This document shows positions 11,596 to 22,969 of a stretch of DNA of 64,000 nucleotides, in pieces (within the stretch, counting starts at the first letter, position 1; each line of letters starts with the position of its first letter). The position numbers and the translations under genes were made by a program. The notes beneath the pieces are model-generated. The model was not told the origin of the DNA and ran no database searches. It was given only the letters and a program-made list of their open reading frames with translations. The DNA comes from Pectinophora gossypiella. Taxonomy: Eukaryota > Arthropoda > Insecta > Lepidoptera > Gelechiidae. The DNA lies in contig NC_065404.1 of NCBI RefSeq assembly GCF_024362695.1, positions 11,572,604-11,636,603 on the forward strand, read 5' to 3'.

Positions 11596-11904
11596 TTTCA
11601 ATCCCAGCTAGAAGCTTTGTATTCGATTTCAAGTAAGCTTTGGATGCTTGTTGAGATTTTTTTTGTAAGTAGGATTCTTCTTAAAAGTTCCAAGCGTGAT
11701 CGGTGATCTATAATGTTCCAAGTTAGTTATAATTTCTGCTTCTTATCGTTTCGATGGCATTCAGATTTTTCAGCCTAGTGTTTTGATACCCGGACATCAT
11801 TACAGCAGGATTATAATTTCAGGCATTTCGAAATGCGTTTTTTTTTTCAAACTTCAACACTTTTGTGATTACAATGATTCCTAAAATTACGTCGCACGTC
11901 TTTT

Positions 11905-12055
11905 CAATTATTTATATATATACTTTATTGCACTTAACAACTAGTTACATCACAAACAAGAAATGGACGTTTACAAGGGTGGACTTATCTCTAAGAGAGA
12001 TCTCCTCCAGCCAACCCAGAGGTAGTATTAGAGTAACTGCGGAAGAATAAAAAGA
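11905..12055 (-). mobile_element. LINE 3' end fragment
   Basis: Read on the minus strand it contains GGGTTGGCTGGAGGAGATCT, CTTAGAGATAAGTCCACC and, at the end, GTGCAATAAAGTATATAT. This is the familiar 3' end of an abundant lepidopteran non-LTR element, with its own AATAAA. A related, more worn piece lies at about 18525-18630. Confidence 0.6.
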
Positions 12056-12059
12056 GGTG

Positions 12060-15000
12060 CAATATATTAAATACATTATAATAATTATATCTACATATAA
12101 AACCATATCTATATTATGCTTTCAGACAACTAAATAATAGTATTATTCCATTTCCTATAAGTTTGATTGCTCTCTTCACCTTTAAACATTTCGCTTAAAT
12201 TTAAATTGAAAAGAAACTTCACCCCTAAACAATTACTTGCTTCATTTGAATTTTGAGAAAAGAATTATTTAGCATAACATGGGCCGGTAGTACTTAACAC
12301 TTCCGTATAATGCGCGCGGGTTTCTATGGCGAAGCTGATTTATACCGATTTTATACAAATTGTTTTCTATATTTAAACTTTTTGGTATTGTGTTCATGAT
12401 AGCATTAAATTTATATTTATTATTTTGATTTTTTACTGTGTAAGTAGTTAGATACGTTTGTTGAGTCACGGGACGATTACAATTGTCATCTTTGTTGTTG
12501 TTGTAATGAATATTTTTATTATAAGTACCTATTGTTTTATTACTTACAGTGTATAGAGCATATATATAAATTGAAAGAGTCTTCTTAATGACTGTGAGAG
12601 TCACCTACATTATACATAATAGCACGCAAGAATAATGTAGCATTCTACAGGTGGACTTTTCAAAATTGGTTCTGCAGTTACAGAGATTACTCCCTACGAA
12701 CAAACTTCCAAGCTTCACCTCTTTATTATATAATAATAATAAAAGAAGTTTATTCAACCACAAATATTTTACAAAATTGCTTAAACCTAATTACATGTAA
12801 CACATTATCAGTTGTGGCCGAAAAGGAGGAGCCTCAGCATTGCTGCTGCTTTTCAGTCACCCCCTGTATAAGTTTAGATAAGACTAGGGAAATCGCAAAA
12901 GTTTCTTACTTCAATAATAACACTTTTTGCGGCAATTATATAAACAATATTACATTATATCACCCTTCCATTTTTGACGAGTCGTTATTAGAAACGTAAT
13001 TACGGTCTCAGCGGTCAGCCCGTTTCACGCCGACCCCAAAAACAATGGCCCATGGGGTTGGGTTGGGGGTAATACAATAATGAAATAACGAAATAAAGAT
13101 GTTGCGTGATTGCGAGATATCACGACGTGGGAACCACCTTGATTGGTGGGATTAATTAATGACGTCACTTATGATATCCATTAGTTTGGAAGCGTGGGAA
13201 CGCTCGGATTTGAGTTTTGTACAGATATTTCATGAATTATCTAGGTATTCTATGTGTATGTCAAAATATTAATAAATATTATATTTTGTGTTTGAACATT
13301 TGTATATGTATACTCATATTAACGTCGTAAGCCAATTTGTACCACCGAATGATGCTTGCCTGGTAAATGGGTGGAGGCGTGACCTACTGTAATACGTAGG
13401 CGGCTAAAGAAAGCCGATGTGTCTTGAGCGGCGCAGTGGTATCGTAAGAAAATATTGAAAGTAAGAAATGTCTTTCCAAAATGTCCCAAATGCGGTTAAA
13501 ATAAAAAATAACATACGTAATTATCTTATTCATAATGCAATATTGTGCTTCGAAAATGTTAAATCTCATTTTAGATTACTATACTAACAGAAAACCACAA
13601 GACCCTATATCGGATAAAATACTATAAAAGCGAAGATGATCATTTAATCGTTCACCACAATGCCCGGAAATCGGATATTTCGCATTGGCGCATTACGAGC
13701 TGAGTTCAAAATGAATCCGGTGGACCATTAAATTTTATTTTCAAACCCGCGATTTGCGAAGGGTGGGTTCGCGGCCCAACACATAAATAATGGCAAAAAA
13801 CATATTCGTTGTTGCTCCACTCATTATGCGCAATTAGCTACGATTGTGACAGCGGACACCATGTGAACGGATTCGTTTCTCTTTGTGACGGGATTGTGTA
13901 TAGTTTTGGCGCGTGTCTCGCATTTTTTCGTTGGTTTACGGATTTTTCAGACCTATATCTACTGGTTACTTCGAAAACCTTCGAAATAGGTAACTAACTA
14001 ACTTGCCTGAGCTAACTTGTCTGAGATTCGTATTTTATTAGTATCAAAAGAAATATTAACGAGCACAATGTTGGGTGAATACTGAATATATAAATGTTTT
14101 ATTACTTACTTTTTTTTACACATATAGGTTATACGACGATTATTTAGTGGCATCTTATTCGGTTTTAAACACTTAGATGAAGGGGTTGAATATTCGTAAT
14201 TTGTACATCCAAAGAGTTTAAACAACATTTAATGCGTTAACCCAATACTTATTGGCCCCTCTGTTGGCGCGGCACATTAGTAAAATTAGAGCGGTGGGAA
14301 AGGGTTACATCTAGCGAATACTTTATGTTTATTGTTATTAGAACAATATTTGTACACTAGAGATGTAAGGTTATGGTTACTGCTACGTATCGGGTTCCCA
14401 CTTCTACAAATTACGTATTATTGACAGATATAATATTATGGTAAAATGTTTGTGGCTTTTGTTGGAGAAATAAGTAGGCAGCTTACAGAACGTCAAATAA
14501 AATAATAAGTTAACATTAATAAGTTAAATAGATATAGTCAAAATGCATTAGCATTTTTGCAAAAAATTACATAAGTACGATTCTGAGAATTTCCGGCTGA
14601 TTAGTATTGAACATTTCCTTCCGGATTAAAAATTAGAGGTGTATTCATGTGAATGAATGATCAATCACACTCCCCGTGGTCAATGAGATACAACACGTAG
14701 TAAATAGTATTGTAATAATGTGTGACTGTGTCCATTTATACAACAATGGACAGTGGCTAGTGTTTGTGAACACGCGACACGGCATTCAATAGGTACTATT
14801 GTCAAATTATTAATGTCCCTTCCTAGATTATTTATTTGCAATAATCTATAGTATTTAATGAGATTTTAAGTGAATTTACTAATAAAATGTGATGCCAGTA
14901 AATATTTTGAAAACTCAAATTGTAGAGTTTGGGGTGTTTACAAACAGATCTTCATTCTCTACGTACCCTATAATGTAAAGATCCCCATATTATTATTATT

Positions 15001-15875
15001 CATAATGAATATGACGTTTTTTATTATGTTTTAGGCGTCAACTGGCCAGTAATAAGGACTTGCTGGTGATACTACGTTACCTACGCTATTTACAAAACGA
15101 CGTAAGAAAACCAGAAGAACGCAATCAAAAGCTTCCATTTATGAAATCCAATCAACCCTATTGAAGGTAGGTACTTACATGACTTTAGATTTTAAAAATA
15201 GAAACTGCTATACGCGATTGACAGATCATCAATAATAATCCAAGATGGCGCGGAGGGTGATTCGCGACGGTAATAAAGTGCACGGCTGCCACCGATTACT
15301 GGTGTTAGTATCAAATGTGGCTCGTCAACACTCATTACTTCCTATTTTGATGGCTTATATTTCCTATTATCATCATATGCTTAAGTTCCAGCTGTCCGAT
15401 GACAATTTGCGGTTAAAACTTTTAAGCGCGGGGTTTTATCTTTTTTCTGTCAGTAGACACGAGTATTTTTAAAACTTTAGTCATTGTAGGTATGACTACG
15501 AAATGTGTTGCGTAAGTACTTTTTAAGTAAGTACTATAATAATTTTGTTTCAATTAGCGAAAAGCATCTGAAATGTGGATCGGTTTTCTCCAAATCAGAT
15601 AGGTATGTTTTTTGGTTTCTTACACATAGTACCTAAGTACTTCCTTTTGGAAGTATGTAGAGCGACAAATTATTAGATTACAACTTCTTCACTCATCAAA
15701 AATATCTCATTACCAGGCTTTACTTGATAAACATAATCAATTAATGAACCATAGTAAATATTATATAAACAGTTATTAAAGTGATAAAAAAAAATACTAC
15801 TATCTTGCACTTTTAAGGCTTATAAGTTGCTGGTTGAAACATGTCACATTTAAAAGCTCTTACTTTTACCTTTTC
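12060..15875. other. Gene-free AT-rich spacer
   Basis: No coding segment could be supported. The longest open frame (12604-12269, minus) is rich in Asn, Lys and Tyr, as expected by chance in AT-rich DNA. A TGACGTCA site lies at 13160-13167. Confidence 0.45.
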
Positions 15876-15879
15876 CTTG

Positions 15880-16030
15880 TCACAATGTCACGCTTACGGG
15901 CACGCGTCGCAGATTAGTGTACCTGTAATGCGCGTGCGCCGGGCACGTGGGTGCGGCGGTGCGTGCGCTCACGTGGACGCGGCCGCGCGCGTCTCCGGGA
16001 CCGTACACACCTGGAACGGGACTGTAGCTT
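15880..16030. promoter_or_regulatory. CpG-rich island with two CACGTG E-boxes
   Basis: The block is far richer in GC and CpG than its flanks. It carries CACGTG at 15944-15949 and again at 15970-15975, 26 bases apart. CACGTG is the classical site for bHLH proteins such as Myc/Max and CLOCK/CYCLE. The overlapping open frames on both strands follow from the high GC. A regulatory role is an inference. Confidence 0.35.
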
Positions 16031-16298
16031 GACCCTGCCTCTAAGACATAACTTCTAGCCACTTCAAATTCTATGATCTATGGAATGGATAATCTATAAT
16101 GTGTAACTAGGTTATATAAAAAAATGAATTTTGTGGGTGTCAGAGTCATAACTTTAATAGCAAAGGCATACACACGGGAATGACACTTAATTACTAATGC
16201 AATAAGAGAGTAAACAGAGACATTGATTATTATGATTCTATGTAGTAAAAGGTTGTAGTAAAAAGCGTATTCTGCTGTCCGCTAACACAATCTCAATA

Positions 16299-16486
16299 TT
16301 ATTCTAGGGCCCTGTGCTGAGGTTTTTCTTGCAGCTTTTTTTCGTCGGCTATTACAGGTTGTGAGAAGCTGCAGTAGTTTTAGGCGGATGAGACGTTCGT
16401 ATGTAATAATTGACGATTCAAAGTGTAACTATGTTACTTACCTAACCTACCTTACCTATTGAATAAAGATATTTTTGAATTTGAAT
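16299..16486 (+). mobile_element. LINE 3' end with TTTGAA tail (copy 2)
   Basis: Same family as 3907-4090: GCCCTGTGCTGAGGTTTTTC, GGTTGTGAGAAGCTGCAGTA and a terminal AATAAAGATATTTTTGAA. It contains a short extra CTAACCTACCTTAC segment. Confidence 0.7.
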
Positions 16487-16499
16487 TGGATGTGGAACT

Positions 16500-18245
16500 T
16501 GAAAGGATTTCGCGTTCTTGAGATAAGCTGTTTCACTGTACTTATATGTTTATTGTGACATTGAGTTATATGAATGCATACTGTCTCGCCTGTGTCTTCT
16601 GAGTAGATTGTCTTGTAAGTTTCCGGTGCACTATGCAGTTTGAGCGCGCGATGTTATTTTGCTGTTATTTTACTTTCATATAAAGAAACATATATTTAAA
16701 TGTTATGTTGTAGGATGGATGGCAAGTTAATTTATTTGTTTTCAACTTTTATTTTTTTGGTCTTGTAGATACTTACTTACCTTACTATTGTGCTATCATT
16801 TTAGGAATGATTTTTTTTACAAGCGCTCCTTCATATTTTGACAAGATTTAAAACTCAAAATCGACTTTTATAGTCAATAGTTTACAATGATCCGCCTACT
16901 CGAGTTTTGTGTGATTTTTGCAAAACGTCAGTCACTCGACTCCTGCACAAAGGATTGAATGAGCGGCGAACAAAAGCCGAAATCGGTGTCGGATGCGCCG
17001 ACGCACAATATTGGACATCAAACCGATCCGTTTACGTAAATTTGGATCGACTTTATTATCTGCGAAGTTGGATTGTGGTGGCGCGGTCGCTCACCCCTCC
17101 CATTCAGCAAGGATGATTGATCTACAGCAGATTGACAGATTTTTTATAAAACCGAAGAGGGTCGGCACCAGCGAGCGAATATTAAAGGCAATTGTTGTTT
17201 AATTTTTACATTGGAAGGGCGATGGTTTTGGAGTGTTGTAATAATGTTTTGATAATAGCAGTATCCGTTCAGCTCATATTTCTTATTCAGAATGCGTGGG
17301 ACCCGCTGCGGACGATTGCGGGGCGGTTTGAATTTAAAACTTTGGGTAAAGTCCGTTATCGATGAACACCTTGCTTGTTGTTCATTGCGCCTATTAAACC
17401 CAAAAATTATATAGATTTTCATTTGCCGTGAATTGCATACTAAGAAAATTGATATACTTAATCTTTTATTCATCTTCGGTTACACTTAGGAACCGATTTG
17501 GATTAAACTGTAACTGTTTCATTACAGTCTTAACAGTGAATGCTATCTGTTCACGTATTTAAAGACTCGCTGTTGTATTTTGGTATCGTTTACCTTAGCT
17601 GCAATTTTTTTCACATATCTAAAGTAAAAAATAATAAATGCTAGACTATTATAATATAAACGGATTATCGTTAGTTTGGCTGTGGCTATTTTAAGTCCGT
17701 CAGCTATCGACAGCTCGCCATTGATTGCTGACCCTTGACGGGTGCTATGGTTTAGTTTTTTATTAGTATTTTTTATCCCATTTCGGACAATAGACCATTC
17801 GATGCTTTAACACAATGTGCCCACTGATCCTCATTGATCGCCAATTACTGGACATTAAGTACCTTGAAGCTTTTCACATCCGCTATTTGTAGCAACAAAT
17901 CAAATATGAGGGTAAAAACCACAATGGACCGTTCAAGATATGCATTGAAATGCCGTTGGGGTGTTTTTATACGTTCATAAGCTTGTTTTTTCGGACGTTG
18001 CAACAATTGTTCGTGGGAGCTTAGCTTTATTTTCTTTGTTGAGATTATGTTTGACGATAGCCCTGAGGTCAAAAGACTTATTATTGAAGAACGCTGCTGA
18101 AGAGTATACGGCTTCCAGTGGAAATTTAAAGAAAGCACACCGTCAAATATTTGTCGAATTTTCACGTGTCCATTTGTATCTTATATGTAAAGCTATAAAA
18201 ATGCGCAAGTAAGTACCTACCTAAACTTTTTATATCGTCTATCGA
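16500..18245. promoter_or_regulatory. Transposon-poor non-coding block, possible cis-regulatory DNA
   Basis: 16860-17440 and 17780-18200 have mixed base composition, no recognised repeats and no convincing coding frame. That pattern is common in conserved insect enhancers. This is inference only. Confidence 0.25.
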
Positions 18246-18248
18246 TGT

Positions 18249-18446
18249 TTAAAGTTCTCTACGATCTCTCTCTCCTTGGCATTTATCCCTACTGGTGGTG
18301 AGGTTTGCCTTCTTCGAATTTGTCTTCCACTTTTCGGAGATATTGCACAAGCACAGGTCCTTTTTGACCACATCCGCCCATCTTGTTTTTGGTCGTCCTC
18401 TTGGTCTAAGCCCTGGTATATTTAGATTGACTGTAACATTATCCAC
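18249..18446 (-). pseudogene. RTE-type LINE, C-terminal end of the reverse transcriptase ORF
   Basis: The 65-codon minus-strand frame contains GRPKTRWADVVKKDL, CNIS and a Lys/Arg-rich end. This matches the C-terminal region after the reverse transcriptase domain in insect RTE-like non-LTR elements. Everything upstream of this tail is missing, so it is a 5'-truncated dead copy. Confidence 0.7.
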
Positions 18447-18639
18447 ATAATCGGGGAAATAAATATCTAATATGATAAGTACCTTCTTTAGAATTACTTA
18501 CCATTGCTACTATTATCGAAACAAATACACTTTATTGCACCAAAATAAAAAAAAATAATTACAAAAAGACTCTTAACTAAGTACATGGCAAATGGCGGCC
18601 TAATCGCTTAAAGAGTTTCTTCAAAAAAAATCTTTCAAA

Positions 18640-18900
18640 AGTAAATGATCAATATAAAATTTTAAGTAATAGCCTTATTAATGAACTACGGAGATGCTAC
18701 GCGCGTAACACACGTTAGCGGCAAGGTGTGCTGTGTACCGGCGCACGCGCCACTAGCTCCATTGTCACGCCCGTCACGCATTGTGCGGCACCGCTGTTGC
18801 GCACACAACAACGCATTATTGCATTTTTATTGCGCATCTTCAAAGCTTTGTTACTTTTGTTAAGTCCTTTATTTGCTTTTTTACCGATAAAAACGTCGGC
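18640..18900. other. GC-richer non-coding patch
   Basis: CpG-containing sequence (18690-18810) between AT-rich flanks. The overlapping short frames on both strands show no recognisable protein features. Confidence 0.35.
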
Positions 18901-19066
18901 CCACAACGATGTATGTTTTCACGCTGTAATTCGGTTGCTCTGATTTCTTTATTGAAGCTCTATGAATATATTTGCAACGTATTATTAAATATAGAAGTTG
19001 AATTCATAAAAAATTGGTTGTACCTGTCGGCGGCGGTAAGTTAGAATTTATACTTTTTATGTATAC

Positions 19067-19128
19067 TTTTTTGACGTGACTTATTGTAGATCTGCCGCTA
19101 ATGACATTAACTACTTGGCCGGAACCTG
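19067..19128 (-). repeat. Retroposon A, 3' end only
   Basis: TTTTTTGACGTGACTTATTG then ACTACTTGGCCGGA is the poly-A-proximal end of the family seen in full at 22637-22967. Confidence 0.65.
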
Positions 19129-19317
19129 CATCTATGTAGGTACGTCATTCGTTTATAATATACCAGTGACACATCACTCAGGCTGTTATATAACTATTTC
19201 TACTCCCACACGAAATAAATCTTAAAAAAATATAATAAAAGTAAACTACTAAGTATTAAATAATTTAAGTAAGGATAAGAGTATCTCTATGGCTCTAAAC
19301 CAGTGACTATCTATATG

Positions 19318-19500
19318 ATGAGAGAGGCAGAAGCGAAAGTGGTGTGTCAGGATCGTAATATTTGGAATTCCATGGTCCCTGCCCACCCTAAGTGGAAATA
19401 GGTGTGATCTTATGTGTACGAGTAGAAAGTTCGGTGAGGTGTGGGTACTTCGTTCATCTTGCGATGAATGTACCTCTGACTACCCCATTAGGATTTAGTC
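19318..19500 (+). mobile_element. LINE 3' end fragments
   Basis: GAAGCGAAAGTGGTGTGTCA and GGATCG are shared with 26320-26360. AGCTCGGTGAAGTG / TTCATCTTGCGATG followed by CCTCTGACTACCCCATT recurs at 20180-20250, 37193-37275 and 38500-38565, and reversed at 22404-22455. These are probably 3' ends of one RTE-like family. Confidence 0.6.
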
Positions 19501-19509
19501 ACCAGTCAC

Positions 19510-20175
19510 CTCCTGGGCGAGCTCCATCTTAGGCCTCGTCAATACCTTCGGGCAAGTCTGGACCAAGAGCAAACCTATCAAAAGTAAAAAAAAAGAAAAA
19601 GTCGTGAGCTTGTGTTATGTAATGTGTGTTACGTATATAATATAATGTATGTAGTTATGATAGGTACATTTTATATTAGTTTCTGCAAACCAGACAAGCT
19701 ACAACTCGGCTTAACAAGTCTACAACAAACAAAAAGTTCTCACAAGATCATCACATTGAATCACGACCTCTTGAGACGATACAAGCGGCCATAATCTTGA
19801 CCACGGTCAGTGACAACTGCGTGACTCACTGGAGACACACAGTCTACCATCTCAGACATGCGGGCTGCCATTGGCAGTGCCGTAGCTAGGTGACTGAGGG
19901 CCCAGAGCTGTTACACATTTGTGCCTCTACCCTCTATCCTACTGAAGTATTATAACACTGGGTAACGCTAGTTTGAGTATCGAGAGCTTTCTCGCGATTT
20001 ATACGGAAGTGATCTTACTTAAGAGTTTTATTAGGCTTCCGAAATGGGGAGCGTCGTTTTCGGAACCCCAACCCCGACACCGGGTTTGCACCAGTATTCA
20101 TTTATCTTAAGTGCAGTTTTGACTAACACAGTTACGATAATTATAGATGGCGATACGGTTTACTATCACGTGTTG
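19510..20175. other. Non-coding spacer
   Basis: Nothing recognised apart from the repeat pieces at its edges. Confidence 0.4.
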
Positions 20176-20819
20176 GTCTAACAGAAAGCTCGGTGAAGTG
20201 TGTGTACTTAGTTCATCTTGCGATGGATGTTCCTCTGACTACCCTATCTTTTAAGTAAGATAACTATAATATATGTATACTTTATGATAAAACTTAAACG
20301 TTTAATTTTATTAAATAATTGAAGTGAGGAAATATTGATGTATAAAATAAAGTAAGTTTAAATAATTTGAGGGCCTTTTGGCTCCAGATGTGTTTCTGGA
20401 TAGCACCACTGACACTGGGTCAAAGTTGTAACGTCACCATATATGCACTTCTAATAGTTCTAATTTGACGAATTAGATGTAATGTTCGAGGTTGGGGAAG
20501 GTCGTCGAATGTCTTAATAACCGTGTAGCATCTGTCCAATTAGTGGGCATCATTAATTGGGGTGATACAGCTGAAATCGGATGAAAGAATTGAAGATGAT
20601 AGCAGTTTCTCTTATCTAGAAGGAAGACATTTTAAAAGTTGACAACATACTCTTCTTCTTAGGTCTTTTTGAGGAATGTTAGCACTCTATAGGATTAGGA
20701 GCATCGGACTTCTTCGGAAAGGTTATAAGTAGCATAAAAATGGGGTACGGTAGAATATGATATCACATAATATGCTAACGTAAACAAATATACGTCCCAC
20801 TACTGTTACAGGCCAACCA

Positions 20820-21105
20820 ATCGGATAGGGTATAGAGCACACTCCACCACGCTGAGCAACTGTGGTATGGAAGTGTTTTAAATTAGTAATCCGGGACCAA
20901 CGGATTAATGTGCCTTCCCAATCACGGAATCCATTTTATTTCAGACAAATAAGTGATTCAAGCCTGCAATCTCCTATCTATATAGGCGTGAGTTTATGTA
21001 TGTATGTAATCTCCTATCTAAACAAAGGGCAGTCTAACAAAGTGAATCGATCCCGGACCTCTAGATCGTGAGCTTAACGCTCTAACCACTCGACCGCAAA
21101 GGCAA
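20820..21105 (-). mobile_element. Second tRNA-derived SINE type, carrying a nested insertion
   Basis: On the minus strand it starts with GCGGTCGAGTGGTTAGAGCG, a tRNA-like head with an A-box, and a B-box-like GGGATCGATTC follows. The body (GGAAGGCACATTAATCCG, TTGGTCCCGGATTACTA) is related to the main SINE. A 27-base insertion at 20981-21007 interrupts it. Confidence 0.75.
20981..21007 (+). mobile_element. 27-base LINE 3' end with 13-base target duplication
   Basis: TATAGGCGTGAGTTTATGTA then TGTATGT is the terminal piece of a LINE (compare 43060-43090 and 59990-60010). It is flanked on both sides by AATCTCCTATCTA (20968-20980 and 21008-21020). That duplication marks target-primed reverse transcription that aborted almost at once. 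Confidence 0.85.
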
Positions 21106-21109
21106 ATGT

Positions 21110-21770
21110 TATGATAATATCAGAATTGATCAATTTATAGAAAAAGCATCGTCATTTAAATTGTATTTGTTTACTTACACAAATAATATTTTCTTAGTTG
21201 TAATTAATAATATTTTAGTAAGTACTTAGGTTTTTTATACGTACGATATTATTTAGGATAGGCATACATATTTTAATTGACTACTTACAACATGATGACG
21301 CAACTTCGACCTATTTATCCGTTCTTTGTGTTCAACCAGACGGTGTCAATTTTCACCGTCGGCACACGACCGCCACCAAATATTGTGATAATCCGACCAT
21401 CATCCTTTGTCACTCGATGACTTGATAAAAAAACATATAAAAATATAGTTCCTGCTACATCCCTTAGGGACCACTCTGCAGCGGTCTTCCCTTATTCCCA
21501 TAATCTATTCCAATTAACTGACAGCGCCATATTGTTATATTAACACAATGCATCACCCCCTTGCATAATCCCAAATATTGCCATAAAACTATAAGCTCTA
21601 ATATCTAAAGCTGCAAGGGTCATATTGTCTCGTTTCTTTCGAGCGATATGATGCTTTTAAAGAGATCTTATTGTACGGTTTTGATGATGCTCATACTCAC
21701 TAGTATTCTACTTAGATTAGTATACTCGAAAATATACTATATGATCAAAAGCATTAAGAACATTTTATTA
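21110..21770. other. AT-rich spacer
   Basis: No gene or repeat recognised. Confidence 0.4.
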
Positions 21771-21775
21771 TGTTG

Positions 21776-21924
21776 GTACAGTCATGAGCAATATAATGTA
21801 CCCTTTAGGACTCTATCGCACTAACATATTTTGACATTTAGTGAGACTTACAGTTCAATTTTTCAAAAAAGTTTATGTGACATGGTACCAAAGTGTATAC
21901 ATATTAATGCTCGTGATCGTACAG
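21776..21924. repeat. Mariner-type palindromic MITE (copy 1)
   Basis: Starts CAGTCATGAGCA and ends TGCTCGTGATCG inside TA dinucleotides. The two halves are imperfect inverted repeats of about 50 bases. Same family at 22255-22405 and 54645-54798. Confidence 0.8.
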
Positions 21925-22254
21925 TGTGTCAATATGTTTATTGACAAGTAGTAAAGCAGGGGTATATCCTTCAAGTTCAATATCATCGTCTATTGGGCTT
22001 CATGGGCTTGAATCGACACGTCTTAATAATTTAATAAAAGCTACATTGAGGTCAATAAAACTCTATTGTTGTTCTGTAGACGTACTGACCTACAAGTCCG
22101 GTTTGGGGGCTTTTTGAAACAATAATGTTTTATAGTTGGTGGAGTGAAATTTGTTATTGATTTTGGTGTGAAAAAGTCTAAAGATTATTTTACTTGGTTA
22201 ATTTTAACATAACGTAAAACATAAGCTCATGACTATATGCCTATTGGGGTAGAG

Positions 22255-22405
22255 GTACAGTCATAAGCAATATAATGTACCCACTTTAGGACTCTGTCGC
22301 ACTAACATATTTGACATTTAGTGAGACTTACAGTTGAATTTGTCAAAAAAAAAATGTGACATGGTACTAAAGTGTATACATAATAAATGCTCGTGACCGT
22401 ACATC
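22255..22405. repeat. Mariner-type palindromic MITE (copy 2)
   Basis: Begins GTACAGTCATAAGCA and ends TGCTCGTGACCGTAC. It lies only 330 bases from copy 1 in the same orientation. Confidence 0.8.
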
Positions 22406-22636
22406 CATCGCAAGGTGAACTAAGTACCCACATTTCACCGAGCTTTCTGTTAATTAATTTTGTAGTAAGTAAGTATATCATATTTCAGCGTCTAAGAATC
22501 TACAACACGCATTTGGGTGATTTGTGGTCATTGAGATTTTGGACTTTTCCTTTTTTTCTGTTTTAGTGACACTCTAGTATTGTTAGCAAAGTAATGCGAC
22601 GGGAATAGTTGCATTTGGTTATGGTCCTCGGAATAC

Positions 22637-22967
22637 TTTTTTTTATTTATTGTAGACTTGCCGCAGATGGCATTAATTACTTGGCCGGACAAATAGGGAG
22701 CACTGAAGGCTCTCATCCGGTACAACGTTTAAGACAACCGGCCTGAGAGTACCCAGTTGGGCGTGAACCTCGGCTCAGGGCGTCATCTGAGAGGAAAATT
22801 TTGAAAGAATTAATCGACCCTAGTGGGTCGATAGCGATAAGCGCTGATTGAGGGAAATCGTCGACCACGCCAGCAGGGTCCGGTATCGGGGTCCTGAAGT
22901 GTATGGTGTCGCGAGCTGATCGGCTGCCTCTATGGCTCGAGTAATCGGGTCGTCGGGATCGTATATC
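22637..22967 (-). mobile_element. Retroposon A, longest copy
   Basis: Read on the minus strand it starts near TACGATCCCGACGACCCG and runs through CCCACTAGGGTCGATTAATT. It ends GGCAAGTCTACAATAAATAA and then AAAAAAA. A terminal A run, plus other copies cut at different points but sharing this end (19067, 39757, 41655, 49630, 62968), identify a poly-A retroposon. No protein-coding part is visible, so it is either a SINE or the 3' end of an unidentified LINE. Confidence 0.75.
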
Positions 22968-22969
22968 TG

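Noticed and set aside
12269..12604. 111-codon minus-strand open frame
   Set aside because: Asn/Lys/Tyr-rich chance frame in AT-rich DNA, with no splice or domain support.
15841..16062. Two overlapping open frames on opposite strands
   Set aside because: Both are caused by the scarcity of stop codons in the CpG-rich island.
17144..18212. Several open frames of 69-109 codons
   Set aside because: No recognisable motif, frames on both strands overlap, and no consistent splice model.
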